49,941 nucleotides of DNA, from NCBI GenBank assembly GCA_018712075.1, contig DVHN01000196.1, positions 1 to 49,941 of the forward strand, given 5' to 3'. The DNA is from Candidatus Fimimorpha faecalis. GTDB taxonomy: Bacteria > Bacillota > Clostridia > Lachnospirales > Lachnospiraceae. Of the stretch, positions 16,282-23,858 are shown piece by piece (positions within the stretch are counted from its first letter, which is position 1; every line of letters starts with the position of its first letter). Under the pieces are notes generated by a model. That model did not search any database, was not told where the DNA came from, and worked only from the letters and a program-made list of their open reading frames with translations. The position numbers and the translations under genes were made by a program.

Positions 16282-16461
16282 TTAATAGCTTTCATCCGAA
16301 CTAAAATGCGCTTCAATTGGATCCAATTCTCTCTTTTTTTCTTCTTCTATTTCCCATGCTTCACTAATTTTCTCCGCCTCCTTTGCTGCAAGAGCAAGCC
16401 CCTGGCAAAAGATCCAAGATGCCAACAGGGCAACCAATACGACAATCAAAATTAGCATCAT
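16282..16461 (-). CDS. 59-residue single-span membrane protein, unknown function
   Basis: A short reading frame preceded by a near-perfect ribosome binding site (AGGAGG, nine bases, ATG at 16461). The product starts MMLILIVVLVALLASWIFCQ, an obvious membrane span (about 2-26), followed by a charged helix rich in Glu, Lys and Ala (AAKEAEKISEAWEIEEEKKR) and a polar acidic tail ending SSDESY. The strong site and the clear hydrophobic/charged partition argue that it is real. I do not recognise a family. It lies between topB and the divergent aroF gene; function unknown. Confidence 0.6.
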   Translation of the reverse strand: MMLILIVVLVALLASWIFCQGLALAAKEAEKISEAWEIEEEKKRELDPIEAHFSSDESY

Positions 16462-16648
16462 AATCGGTAACCTCCTATTCTTTCATTTTTGTAACATCCA
16501 AAAGAAATCTCAAGAAAGATTCCTTTTGCTATTAATCTTCCTCTTTTTTCCTATTTTATTCCATAACGAAGCAATTATAGTTCTATTATTCCTCTATTTT
16601 TTCCAACCTCCCTCTTTTAACCACTCCTAGTTTTATTTTTCTTTTCTA

Positions 16649-16688
16649 TTGACACACCAAATTCATTACTTTATAATAGTAAAGTGAA
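16649..16688 (+). promoter_or_regulatory. aroF promoter with overlapping dyad
   Basis: Perfect TTGACA (16649-16654), a 17-base spacer and perfect TATAAT (16672-16677). A dyad, ACTTTA (16668-16673) and TAAAGT (16680-16685), covers the -10 region and the start of the transcript, and flanking TTCA/TGAA extends the symmetry. This is a plausible repressor site, perhaps for aromatic amino acid control. No T-box or terminator-antiterminator was seen in the short leader. Confidence 0.85.
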
Positions 16689-16712
16689 TTTTAAAAACAG
16701 AGGAGTATGATT

Positions 16713-17741
16713 ATGGGATTCAAATTTATAAAAAGATTGCCGTCTCCGGCAGAAATTCGGGAAGCTTACCCACTTTCTTCCAGCATTATAGCTGCAAAGA
16801 AAGAAAGAGACGCTTTGATTCGTGATGTCTTCACTGAACAAAGTGATAAGTTTTTAGTTATTATCGGTCCATGTTCTGCGGATAATGAAGATGCTGTTTG
16901 TGATTATGTCAATCGCCTTGCAAAAGTTCAGGAAAAAGTCAGTGATCGTCTTGTACTGATTCCAAGAATCTATACCAATAAACCTCGTACAACAGGAGAA
17001 GGTTATAAAGGAATGGTTCACCAGCCAGATCCTGAAAAAAAGCCAGATATGCTGGCAGGAATTATCGCAATCCGCAAGATGCATATGCGTGCCATTGAAG
17101 AAAGCGGATTGACTGCCGCAGATGAGATGCTCTATCCTGAAAACTGGAGATATCTTTCCGATGTACTTTCTTACGTCGCAGTTGGCGCTCGTTCTGTCGA
17201 AAACCAACAGCATCGTTTAACAGTAAGCGGATTCGACATTCCAGCGGGTATGAAAAATCCAACAAGCGGAGATTTCTCCGTTATGTTAAATTCTGTCTAT
17301 GCAGCACAGCATCCACACGATTTTATTTTCCGTGGATGGGAAGTACAGACAACAGGAAATGAATTAACTCATACTATTTTACGTGGCGCTGTCAACAAGC
17401 ATGGACAATCCATTCCAAATTATCATTATGAAGATTTGGAATTACTGCTTCAAATGTACAACGAACGTGATTTAAAAAATCCAAGCTGTATCGTAGATGC
17501 AAACCACTCTAATTCCAACAAAAAACATATGGAACAAATCCGTATTGTAAAAGAAATCATGCACAGCCGCAGACATAATCCTGATATCGCTCGCCTCGTA
17601 AAAGGAGTTATGATCGAAAGCTATATTGAAGGAGGGTCTCAAAAAGTGGGAGAACATATCTATGGAAAATCCATTACCGACCCTTGCTTAGATTGGAATT
17701 CTTCTGAACAATTAATTTATTCCATTGCAGATTTGGTTTAA
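16713..17741 (+). CDS. aroF: 3-deoxy-7-phosphoheptulonate synthase (DAHP synthase, AroF/G type)
   Basis: Condenses phosphoenolpyruvate with erythrose 4-phosphate in the first step of the shikimate pathway. It is a class I-alpha, E. coli-like enzyme: IIGPCSADN (PEP/metal Cys), RIYTNKPRTT, GYKGMVHQPD, GARSVENQQHR, GMKNPTSGDF, and the metal ligands in VDANHSNS and MIESYIEGGSQ. Start chosen at ATG 16713 because GGAG is then seven bases upstream; an ATG at 16707 is only one base from the site. This gives 342 residues. Monocistronic, with its own consensus promoter and terminator. Feedback specificity (Phe, Tyr or Trp) cannot be read with confidence. Confidence 0.95.
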   Translation: MGFKFIKRLPSPAEIREAYPLSSSIIAAKKERDALIRDVFTEQSDKFLVIIGPCSADNEDAVCDYVNRLAKVQEKVSDRLVLIPRIYTNKPRTTGEGYKGMVHQPDPEKKPDMLAGIIAIRKMHMRAIEESGLTAADEMLYPENWRYLSDVLSYVAVGARSVENQQHRLTVSGFDIPAGMKNPTSGDFSVMLNSVYAAQHPHDFIFRGWEVQTTGNELTHTILRGAVNKHGQSIPNYHYEDLELLLQMYNERDLKNPSCIVDANHSNSNKKHMEQIRIVKEIMHSRRHNPDIARLVKGVMIESYIEGGSQKVGEHIYGKSITDPCLDWNSSEQLIYSIADLV

Positions 17742-17766
17742 ACAGATAACGGCTTTCAAAATAGTC

Positions 17767-17812
17767 AAAAACGGAACGATCCACATTTCCAATAGATGGA
17801 TCGTTCCGTTTT
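17767..17812 (+). terminator. Terminator of aroF
   Basis: AAAACGGAACGATCCA pairs perfectly with TGGATCGTTCCGTTTT across a 14-base loop, followed by CTATTT. It is 25 bases past the aroF stop. The symmetrical A/T arms would let it act in both directions. Confidence 0.9.
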
Positions 17813-17902
17813 CTATTTGCTCATAACCAATTATTTCTTTGCATTTTCGTCCCTTTCTTTTGTATTTTTGGCATATTCACTAATTTATTCCATTTTATTT
17901 CA

Positions 17903-17931
17903 TTGCTTTTTCCATAACTCTATGGTATATT
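17903..17931 (+). promoter_or_regulatory. Candidate distal promoter of nagB
   Basis: TTGCTT (17903-17908), a 17-base spacer and TATATT (17926-17931). The spacer ends in a small dyad CCATA-ACTC-TATGG that abuts the -10. Together with the downstream TATAAT at 18044 this suggests two nagB promoters; this one has the better -35. Confidence 0.5.
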
Positions 17932-18010
17932 AGACATAAGAATTAGTCAAACATTACAATTGTATGCAATCCACTTTCTTACATACGTTTAAGAAATTTC
18001 CTGGATTCAC

Positions 18011-18049
18011 CCATATTGGAATTCCTATCCTATCCCAATATGGTATAAT
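18011..18049 (+). promoter_or_regulatory. Operator-like inverted repeat abutting a nagB -10 box
   Basis: CCATATTGG (18011-18019) and CCAATATGG (18035-18043) are perfect 9-bp inverted arms 15 bases apart, and the second arm touches TATAAT (18044-18049). The -35 region (ATTCCT) is non-consensus and lies between the arms, which fits regulation by a dimeric or looping protein. The rest of the 396-base gap between aroF and nagB holds the terminator, the distal promoter and the leader hairpin; no gene was seen. Confidence 0.6.
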
Positions 18050-18079
18050 AAAGAAACTATAAACATAAGAAAGGAGAAC

Positions 18080-18126
18080 GTTACAAAAATAGATACAAAC
18101 GACATTCCACGTCTATTTTTAGTAAC
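18080..18126 (+). promoter_or_regulatory. Leader hairpin in the nagB 5' UTR with an orphan Shine-Dalgarno upstream
   Basis: GTTACAAAAATAGA (18080-18093) pairs with TCTATTTTTAGTAAC (18112-18126), a 14-bp stem with one bulged A and an 18-base loop. AAAGGAGA (18071-18078) sits just before the stem but has no start codon at normal distance. The nagB ATG comes 11 bases after the stem behind a weaker AGGA. Folding would bring the strong site closer to the start. Confidence 0.55.
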
Positions 18127-18137
18127 CATCAGGAAAA

Positions 18138-18866
18138 ATGAAGATTTACAAAACAAAAGATTATGACGCAATGAGTTTAAAGGCAGCTACTATTTTAGCT
18201 TCCCAGATTATATTAAAGCCAGACAGCGTATTAGGTTTGGCAACTGGTTCTTCCCCAATTGGAATGTATAAAAAGTTAGTCGAATGGTACGAAGCTGGCA
18301 ATTTGGATTTCTCTCAAGTTATGAGTGTAAACTTAGACGAATACCGAGGATTGGCTCCAGAAAATGAACAGAGTTACCGCTATTTTATGAATACTAACTT
18401 ATTCGACCATGTTAATATTCGTAAAGAATGTACTCATGTTCCAGACGGTTTAACCGATAACCCAGATCAGGCATGCGAAGACTATGAAGCATTAATTGAA
18501 TCATTAGGCGGTGTAGATATCCAAGTTTTAGGTATGGGACATAATGGACATATCGGTTTTAACGAACCATCTTCCGATTTTGCAAAAATTACTCATTGTG
18601 TAGACCTTGCTCCAAGTACTATTGAAGCAAATAAGCGTTTCTTTGAATCCGAAGCCGATGTTCCACGTCAGGCTTATTCTATGGGAATCGGTACTATTAT
18701 GAAAGCGAAAAAAATTCTTCTGATTGTTTCTGGTGCAGACAAAGCAGAAACTCTTTATCGTGCATTAACAGGACCAGTTACTCCAGAAGTACCAGCTTCC
18801 ATTCTTCAATTCCACAAAGAAGTTTATGTCGTAGCAGATGAAGCTGCCATGTCCTACTTCAAATAA
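18138..18866 (+). CDS. nagB: Glucosamine-6-phosphate deaminase
   Basis: Converts glucosamine 6-phosphate to fructose 6-phosphate and ammonia, linking amino-sugar use and cell wall precursor balance to glycolysis. The 242-residue protein has the family phosphate loop LATGSSPIGMYKKL, the catalytic NLDEYRG (general base Asp) and GMGHNGHIGFNEP motifs, and APSTIEANKRFF. It lacks the longer C-terminal extension of the allosteric E. coli enzyme, like the short B. subtilis form. No nagA or PTS gene is adjacent. The upstream dyads and hairpin suggest tight control. Confidence 0.95.
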   Translation: MKIYKTKDYDAMSLKAATILASQIILKPDSVLGLATGSSPIGMYKKLVEWYEAGNLDFSQVMSVNLDEYRGLAPENEQSYRYFMNTNLFDHVNIRKECTHVPDGLTDNPDQACEDYEALIESLGGVDIQVLGMGHNGHIGFNEPSSDFAKITHCVDLAPSTIEANKRFFESEADVPRQAYSMGIGTIMKAKKILLIVSGADKAETLYRALTGPVTPEVPASILQFHKEVYVVADEAAMSYFK

Positions 18867-18878
18867 ATGATGAAAAAG

Positions 18879-18930
18879 AAAACACTCGGATCTTACAAGC
18901 TTGGTTTCTTGAAAGATTCGAGTGTTTTTC
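18879..18930 (+). terminator. Terminator between nagB and degV, bidirectional
   Basis: AAACACTCGGATCTT pairs with AAGATTCGAGTGTTTTTC (one mismatch) across an 18-base loop. A-rich and T-rich flanks on both sides serve nagB on the plus strand and degV, whose stop is at 18935, on the minus strand. Confidence 0.88.
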
Positions 18931-18934
18931 TGTA

Positions 18935-19780
18935 TTAACAGCAGACAATAATTCCTCCGTCACTCGCATAGAGCGTTGCTACGCCCGCCGTATTCGTAAT
19001 ATAGACATCTTTAAACTTTCCCTTTTGCAACAATAATTCTTTTACAAATGCTGCACGCTGCGGACAATTACAATGTGCAATTCCTAATACACGATCTTCA
19101 CTATCCTTTACTTCTTTCACAAAAAGATCCACCATCCGAGCTAATGCACGATTGATGCCTCTCACTTGATCTTTTTTAATGATACGGCCAGAATCTGCTG
19201 CCATAACTGGTTTAATATTCAATGCAGTTGCAAAAAATGCCTGGATTCCTGTTAAACGTCCATTTTTTCGGAGTGCTTCCAGACTCTCTAACACAAAATA
19301 GGTCTGCATGGATTTCACAAACTCATTGACATGCTGCATAATCGCTTCAAATGTTTCTCCTGCTTCTGCCATACGGCGAATCTCGAAACCAATCAGAGAC
19401 TCTCCTACTGATGCAGAGTCGGAACTAATCACAGCAATCTGTTTTCCATCACAATTGGATTCCTCTTCATACATCTGTCTTGCTACTTCGGCTGAATTAT
19501 AGGAACCGCTTAAATGCTGAGACAATGTAATTACAAAAATCATAGAAGCATCGGTTGCTTTATACGCTTCTAAAAATGTATTTGGAGATGGACATGCTGA
19601 CTTTGGACAGTTCGGACTCGCTGCTACGGCACGTAAAAACTCCGCCTGTGAAAATGTCTCATCGTCAATAAAATGTTTGTCATCCACTTGTAACGTTAGC
19701 GGAATCAATTGAATATGTTCATCCTTTTTATCTTTTTCTATTAAATCCATACAACTATCGCCAATAATCTTATATGTCAT
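18935..19780 (-). CDS. DegV family fatty-acid-binding protein
   Basis: DegV proteins bind a fatty acid and, in the FakB subgroup, present it to FakA for phosphorylation and phospholipid synthesis. The N-terminal YKIIGDSCMDLIEKD, the central TLSQHLSGSYNSAEVA and the C-terminal domain with GIAHCNCPQRAAFVKELL are family features. Start at ATG 19780 with AGGAGG eight bases upstream gives 281 residues, the usual length; the longer frame has no site. No fakA gene is nearby, so true FakB function is not shown. Confidence 0.9.
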   Translation of the reverse strand: MTYKIIGDSCMDLIEKDKKDEHIQLIPLTLQVDDKHFIDDETFSQAEFLRAVAASPNCPKSACPSPNTFLEAYKATDASMIFVITLSQHLSGSYNSAEVARQMYEEESNCDGKQIAVISSDSASVGESLIGFEIRRMAEAGETFEAIMQHVNEFVKSMQTYFVLESLEALRKNGRLTGIQAFFATALNIKPVMAADSGRIIKKDQVRGINRALARMVDLFVKEVKDSEDRVLGIAHCNCPQRAAFVKELLLQKGKFKDVYITNTAGVATLYASDGGIIVCC

Positions 19781-19836
19781 CAGAATCCTCCTGAAACAAA
19801 CTTTATAATCAGAACACGTAGTATTCATTACCACTT

Positions 19837-19865
19837 ATTATAGCATTGTTGTAACTGCTTGTAAA
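19837..19865 (-). promoter_or_regulatory. Promoter of degV
   Basis: On the minus strand TTTACA (19865-19860), a 17-base spacer and a perfect TATAAT (19842-19837), about 55 bases before the degV start. This shows degV has its own transcription and is not read only from the aminopeptidase gene upstream. Confidence 0.75.
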
Positions 19866-19936
19866 GTTTTATTTTCGATAAAAACACGATAAAACTCATA
19901 TTTTGTCCGCCTTGCGTCAAAGAATTTTAATCCAAT

Positions 19937-21229
19937 TTATTCTTCTGTAAAAAACGCCTGGAACAATGCATTCAATTGGCATTGACTGTCGGCTGCCATT
20001 AATTCTCTGGCAGAATGCATCGCCAAGAGAGGAATTCCCACATCAATTGTTTTTGCAGGTATGAAGCTGGATAAAATGGATCCAATCGTACCGCCTCCTG
20101 GAATATCGGAACGGTTTGCAAACTTTGTGTAACGAATCTGATTTTTCTTGCATAATTCCTCAACGACTGCAACTGCACTTCCATCCGTTGCATAACGCTG
20201 ATTGGATTCCATTTTAATACAAAATCCCGCATTCATTGCTGGTTTATTTGTAACATCACATTTTTCTGGATGGTTTGGATGAATCGCATGTGCCACATCG
20301 GCAGAAATAATAAAGCTTCCAAATAGTTTTGCCAAATACTGTTCTCTGCTCCATCCAAGCGATAACGCTAGTTTTTCCAATATATGAGCAAACATTTCTC
20401 CATTTGCTCCTTGCTTGGAACGAGAACCACATTCTTCGTTGTCAAAAAGAGCAATCACATCCACACCATTTTTTCTCTTTCCATTTAAAAGCCCGTAGAG
20501 ACAAGCTTGACACGAAGTCAGATTATCCAATCTCGGCGCCGAAATCATATCCTCGTCCATTCCAATTATGGATGCCTGTTCTGCATTATAAATGTAAAGA
20601 TCATAATCCAATATATGATCCGCTTCCACTCCTAACTCTTTGGCTAAAACATTTAAAAAATAATTTTCATTTTCCAACTGATCCGTTACAAAACCAAGAA
20701 TTGGAAGCATATCAATCTGAGCATTCCATTTATAGCCACTATTAGCCTCTCGATTCATATGAATTGCCACATTCGGAATCGTTACTACGGGTCTCTTAAA
20801 ATCAATCAAACGCTCCTCTGGAGCAAAAATAGAATCTCCTTTTAACGTTACTCGACCAGCAATGGAAAGCGGACGGTCCAGCCAAGTTGCCAAAATTGGT
20901 CCGCCATAGACTTCCACATTCAACTTCCGATAGCCTCCTGCCGTCATATCTGGATTTGGCTTAATCCGCAAGCATGGCCAGTCCGTATGTGCAATTCCAA
21001 TCCGAAATCCATCTTCCGCATCTGGATTCTCATGAATATGAAATGCAACTAACGTTGTTCCATAAATATTTACATAGTACATTCTACCTGCTTCTGTCTT
21101 CCAGACTTCCTTCGCCTTTAATTCCTTCGCTCCCGTCTCTTCCAACTGACGCATAACCTCTTGTATCGTATGGTATGGTGATACAGAACAATTGAGCATA
21201 TTTAATAAATCATTCCATTCTTTTTTCAT
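19937..21229 (-). CDS. M18 family aminopeptidase
   Basis: A 430-residue zinc aminopeptidase of the aspartyl aminopeptidase (M18) family, cytoplasmic, forming large oligomers in homologues. Zinc and catalytic motifs are visible: IAHTDWP (usually HTDSP), DNEECGSRSKQGANG (metal-binding Asp and catalytic Glu-Glu), ISADVAHAIHPNH, and a late PGGGTIGSI segment followed by LLAMHSARELM. Start ATG 21229 with GGAGG about six bases upstream. Probably monocistronic. The Trp in HTDWP is mildly unusual. Confidence 0.92.
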   Translation of the reverse strand: MKKEWNDLLNMLNCSVSPYHTIQEVMRQLEETGAKELKAKEVWKTEAGRMYYVNIYGTTLVAFHIHENPDAEDGFRIGIAHTDWPCLRIKPNPDMTAGGYRKLNVEVYGGPILATWLDRPLSIAGRVTLKGDSIFAPEERLIDFKRPVVTIPNVAIHMNREANSGYKWNAQIDMLPILGFVTDQLENENYFLNVLAKELGVEADHILDYDLYIYNAEQASIIGMDEDMISAPRLDNLTSCQACLYGLLNGKRKNGVDVIALFDNEECGSRSKQGANGEMFAHILEKLALSLGWSREQYLAKLFGSFIISADVAHAIHPNHPEKCDVTNKPAMNAGFCIKMESNQRYATDGSAVAVVEELCKKNQIRYTKFANRSDIPGGGTIGSILSSFIPAKTIDVGIPLLAMHSARELMAADSQCQLNALFQAFFTEE

Positions 21230-21380
21230 AAGTCCTCCCTACTTCTTGGCTGCCACTCTTCTTAATCTGGCAGTTTTTTATTTATTTCTACGATTGTTTT
21301 AATATACCATACTCTCTTTTCTATGTCAACGCAGTTAAACCACCAAAAAAAATTAATATTTTGTAAACCAACTTGGTATT

Positions 21381-23066
21381 TTATGCCATTACTACCATAC
21401 ATTCCTTTTCACAGAATGCAATCCCATATTTTATGATATTCTTCATCCCCTTCCACTTTAGCCCAGCTGCATATTTTTTTTCTTCAATCTGTTTCAATGC
21501 TTCTTCACATCCCTTTTCCAAGTTACCATCTTCCGCATATTTCAATTCAATGATAATCCCTATTTTCTCCGATGTACAAATCGAGATGTCACTATACCCC
21601 TCACCTAATTCTGCATTGGACTGGATCAGCCAGTTTCCTTGGCTTTGCAAAAGCCCTAAAAGCATACCATGATAAAAATTTTCTTTCCTATTCTTTCTTA
21701 CCGCAGTATCCCGCACGCTAATTGAATCCCATAAATAATCGTGTAGCATTTCTCCAATCCTTGTAACATCTCCTTTTGGAAATGCCATACAAAACTTCTC
21801 AATTCTTGACCAATCCGCCCGAGTTGTTTCCTTAAACCAGTCTTTAACCAGGTCAATAAACAACTCCCTTACTTCCTTATTAGGAATTGCCAACTCAAAC
21901 TGTCGATTGAAAAAACGCCCCCTCTGTGTTAAATAGCCAGTCGCCAACAAGATACTCCACACATTTTCAATCGAATCATCCATATCTTTATAAGTCAATT
22001 CCTGTTTTATACTTTTAACGATCGTACCACCATTCACTAACTGCTCAATTTCATTTTTTGTATTTTTATCTGCTTTATCAATAAAACGCCGAACCATATC
22101 ATTTCCACTTGTATTCGCCCAATAGTTTTCTGGCTCTGCCTCCTCGTCTGCCAACAGTTCATCACAATAATTAAGCACATCCCACGGACAATACAACAAG
22201 ACTTTTCCAAAACGATACCCATCATACCATTCTCGGATGATATCCCGATACGACTCTAAACCATAAAAAGCAAGCATCCCATTCACTTCTTCTTCTGTAA
22301 AACCAAAATATTGATCGTATCTGACATCGGTAATCGTATGCACCTTCAAATTATTCAATCCAGTAAAAATACTTTCCTTAGAAACTCTTAAACATCCCGT
22401 AAGAACAGCAAACTGTAGAAAGTCATTCGTCTTTAAAGCATTACTAAACAAGTTACGAATCAAAACAATCATCTCATCATAATACCCTGCTTGAAATGCT
22501 TTATCCAACGGAACATCGTACTCATCAATCAACAAAATGACTTTCTGACTAAAATGTTTTGATAAGAGCTGCGATAGAGTACGCAAACTGTCCACAAGCA
22601 TCTCATCATCCATAGTAAATTTTCCGTCTTCCACATGTATCAACGCCTGATATGTTTTCTTTTCATCAGGCAATAGCTCTGGACTGTCTGATAGATAATA
22701 AAAACGGAGTGCTTCATTTCCAATCAGCCTTCGCAATGCTGCATATGCTTGTTGGTAATTCAAACCGTCCACACCTTTTAAACTGATGGAGATTACTGGA
22801 AACTTTCCCATATACTGTTTGCATAATTCTTTTTCCTGTAAAATATCCATTCCATCAAATAACGTCTTCTCACAGTTAATTTCAAAAAAACATTTCAGCA
22901 TACTTATATTAAGGGATTTTCCAAAACGTCTCGGACGAGTAAATAAATTTACCTTCCCCCAATTATTCAAAAGTTCTGCTATAAACATCGTTTTATCCAC
23001 ATAATAGAAATTTTCCTTCGAAAACTCCTCAAAATTCTCGATACCGATCGGAAGCTTCTTACGCAT
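21381..23066 (-). CDS. AAA-ATPase-like protein with C-terminal PD-(D/E)XK nuclease domain (DUF1703 type)
   Basis: A 561-residue protein of the AAA-ATPase_like/PD-(D/E)XK family common in gut Clostridia and Bacteroidetes. The N-terminal LPIGIENFEEFSKENFYYVDKT is the family hallmark. Walker A is RPRRFGKSLN (about 45-54 of the chosen start), Walker B is VILLIDEYDVPLDKA, and a sensor-like TGCLRVSKESIFTGLNN follows. The C-terminus has the nuclease core YSDISI and IGIIIELKYA. Start set at M4 (23066) because GGAGG is only two bases from the first ATG. The cellular role is unknown; a defence or mobile-element role is often suspected. A nuclease-less relative lies at 28663. Confidence 0.85.
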   Translation of the reverse strand: MRKKLPIGIENFEEFSKENFYYVDKTMFIAELLNNWGKVNLFTRPRRFGKSLNISMLKCFFEINCEKTLFDGMDILQEKELCKQYMGKFPVISISLKGVDGLNYQQAYAALRRLIGNEALRFYYLSDSPELLPDEKKTYQALIHVEDGKFTMDDEMLVDSLRTLSQLLSKHFSQKVILLIDEYDVPLDKAFQAGYYDEMIVLIRNLFSNALKTNDFLQFAVLTGCLRVSKESIFTGLNNLKVHTITDVRYDQYFGFTEEEVNGMLAFYGLESYRDIIREWYDGYRFGKVLLYCPWDVLNYCDELLADEEAEPENYWANTSGNDMVRRFIDKADKNTKNEIEQLVNGGTIVKSIKQELTYKDMDDSIENVWSILLATGYLTQRGRFFNRQFELAIPNKEVRELFIDLVKDWFKETTRADWSRIEKFCMAFPKGDVTRIGEMLHDYLWDSISVRDTAVRKNRKENFYHGMLLGLLQSQGNWLIQSNAELGEGYSDISICTSEKIGIIIELKYAEDGNLEKGCEEALKQIEEKKYAAGLKWKGMKNIIKYGIAFCEKECMVVMA

Positions 23067-23248
23067 CTTATCCATGACCTCCTTTTCTCTTTTTCTAATA
23101 CGCCCATTTCTTATTGTATTTTATCATTCTCCACCCTTTCTTGCAAGCAAGTGTCAAAACATTGTTTGACATTCCACTTCCTGAACGATATAATAACGAA
23201 AGTAGATGAATCACTTCATATTTATATTTTCCTATCATGGAGGTGCCT

Positions 23249-23725
23249 ATGATTGCACAAAAGATTTCTAATCTTCACCAATTTACAAAACAACTTTTTT
23301 TAGAACAGACTTTTGATTCTTTTCTCGTATCCGAACTCACGATTTCCACCTTTAATTCCTTCCATATTGATGGCAGATTAAAAAGGGAATTTTTTACAGA
23401 AGAAGAATGGAATTCCATTGGATCGGAACCATTTTCTCGTTGGTCTCAGCTGCGCCCGATTTGTTTTTCTCTGATTAAAGGCAAGAAGCTTCCACTCTCC
23501 TTTCAGATTATATTACGGCTATCGGATTCTGATACAGCATCACTGTTTTCTGATACAACCCTTCCCGCAGAATTGGATGGATTCTTTCTCAATATCGTTT
23601 ATAAAAAAGAAGAACTGATCTGTACGAGTGGCACTGCTTATAAACAATTTACAATGGATCGCAGCGCCGATCAATTATGGGATCAATATTTAACTAAACG
23701 ATTGGAGAAAATAATCGAATTATAA
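23249..23725 (+). CDS. DUF5721 family protein
   Basis: A 158-residue soluble protein resembling DUF5721, a small family of Lachnospiraceae. Sequence has SNLHQFTKQLFLEQTFDSF at the start, a central beta-rich segment with FHIDGRLKREFFTEEEW, and LPLSFQIILRLS. No catalytic motif is visible. Start at ATG 23249 is chosen because GGAGGTG lies just upstream, while the earlier in-frame ATG overlaps that site. It is 134 bases upstream of htpG in the same direction but separated from it by the CIRCE element and a consensus promoter. Function unknown. Confidence 0.65.
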   Translation: MIAQKISNLHQFTKQLFLEQTFDSFLVSELTISTFNSFHIDGRLKREFFTEEEWNSIGSEPFSRWSQLRPICFSLIKGKKLPLSFQIILRLSDSDTASLFSDTTLPAELDGFFLNIVYKKEELICTSGTAYKQFTMDRSADQLWDQYLTKRLEKIIEL

Positions 23726-23751
23726 ACCATTTCTAAAGTTTTTATGAATTG

Positions 23752-23778
23752 TTAGCACTCATGCGTTTTGAGTGCTAA
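23752..23778 (+). promoter_or_regulatory. CIRCE operator (HrcA-binding)
   Basis: Perfect TTAGCACTC-N9-GAGTGCTAA, the exact inverted repeat bound by the heat-shock repressor HrcA. It ends eight bases before the -35 box of the htpG promoter, upstream rather than over the promoter. It predicts HrcA control of htpG. Confidence 0.93.
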
Positions 23779-23785
23779 TTTTCTA

Positions 23786-23814
23786 TTGACATTTCTTTTT
23801 CTTAGTTGTACAAT
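23786..23814 (+). promoter_or_regulatory. htpG promoter
   Basis: TTGACA (23786-23791), a 17-base spacer and TACAAT (23809-23814), about 45 bases before the htpG start. It lies directly downstream of the CIRCE element. Confidence 0.85.
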
Positions 23815-23858
23815 ACAAATCAGTCAACAGGAAAACAAAGAAAAAAGGAGTGTTTTTT

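Noticed and set aside
16462-16648. T-box or trp-type attenuator before aroF
   Set aside because: No T-box core sequence or terminator/antiterminator pair; the consensus promoter is only about 35 bases from the start codon.
21248-21275. CTGCCA/TGGCAG hairpin with T-run on the plus strand between the AAA-ATPase and M18 genes
   Set aside because: The T-run is on the strand opposite to both flanking genes and no plus-strand gene ends here, so I do not call it a functional terminator.
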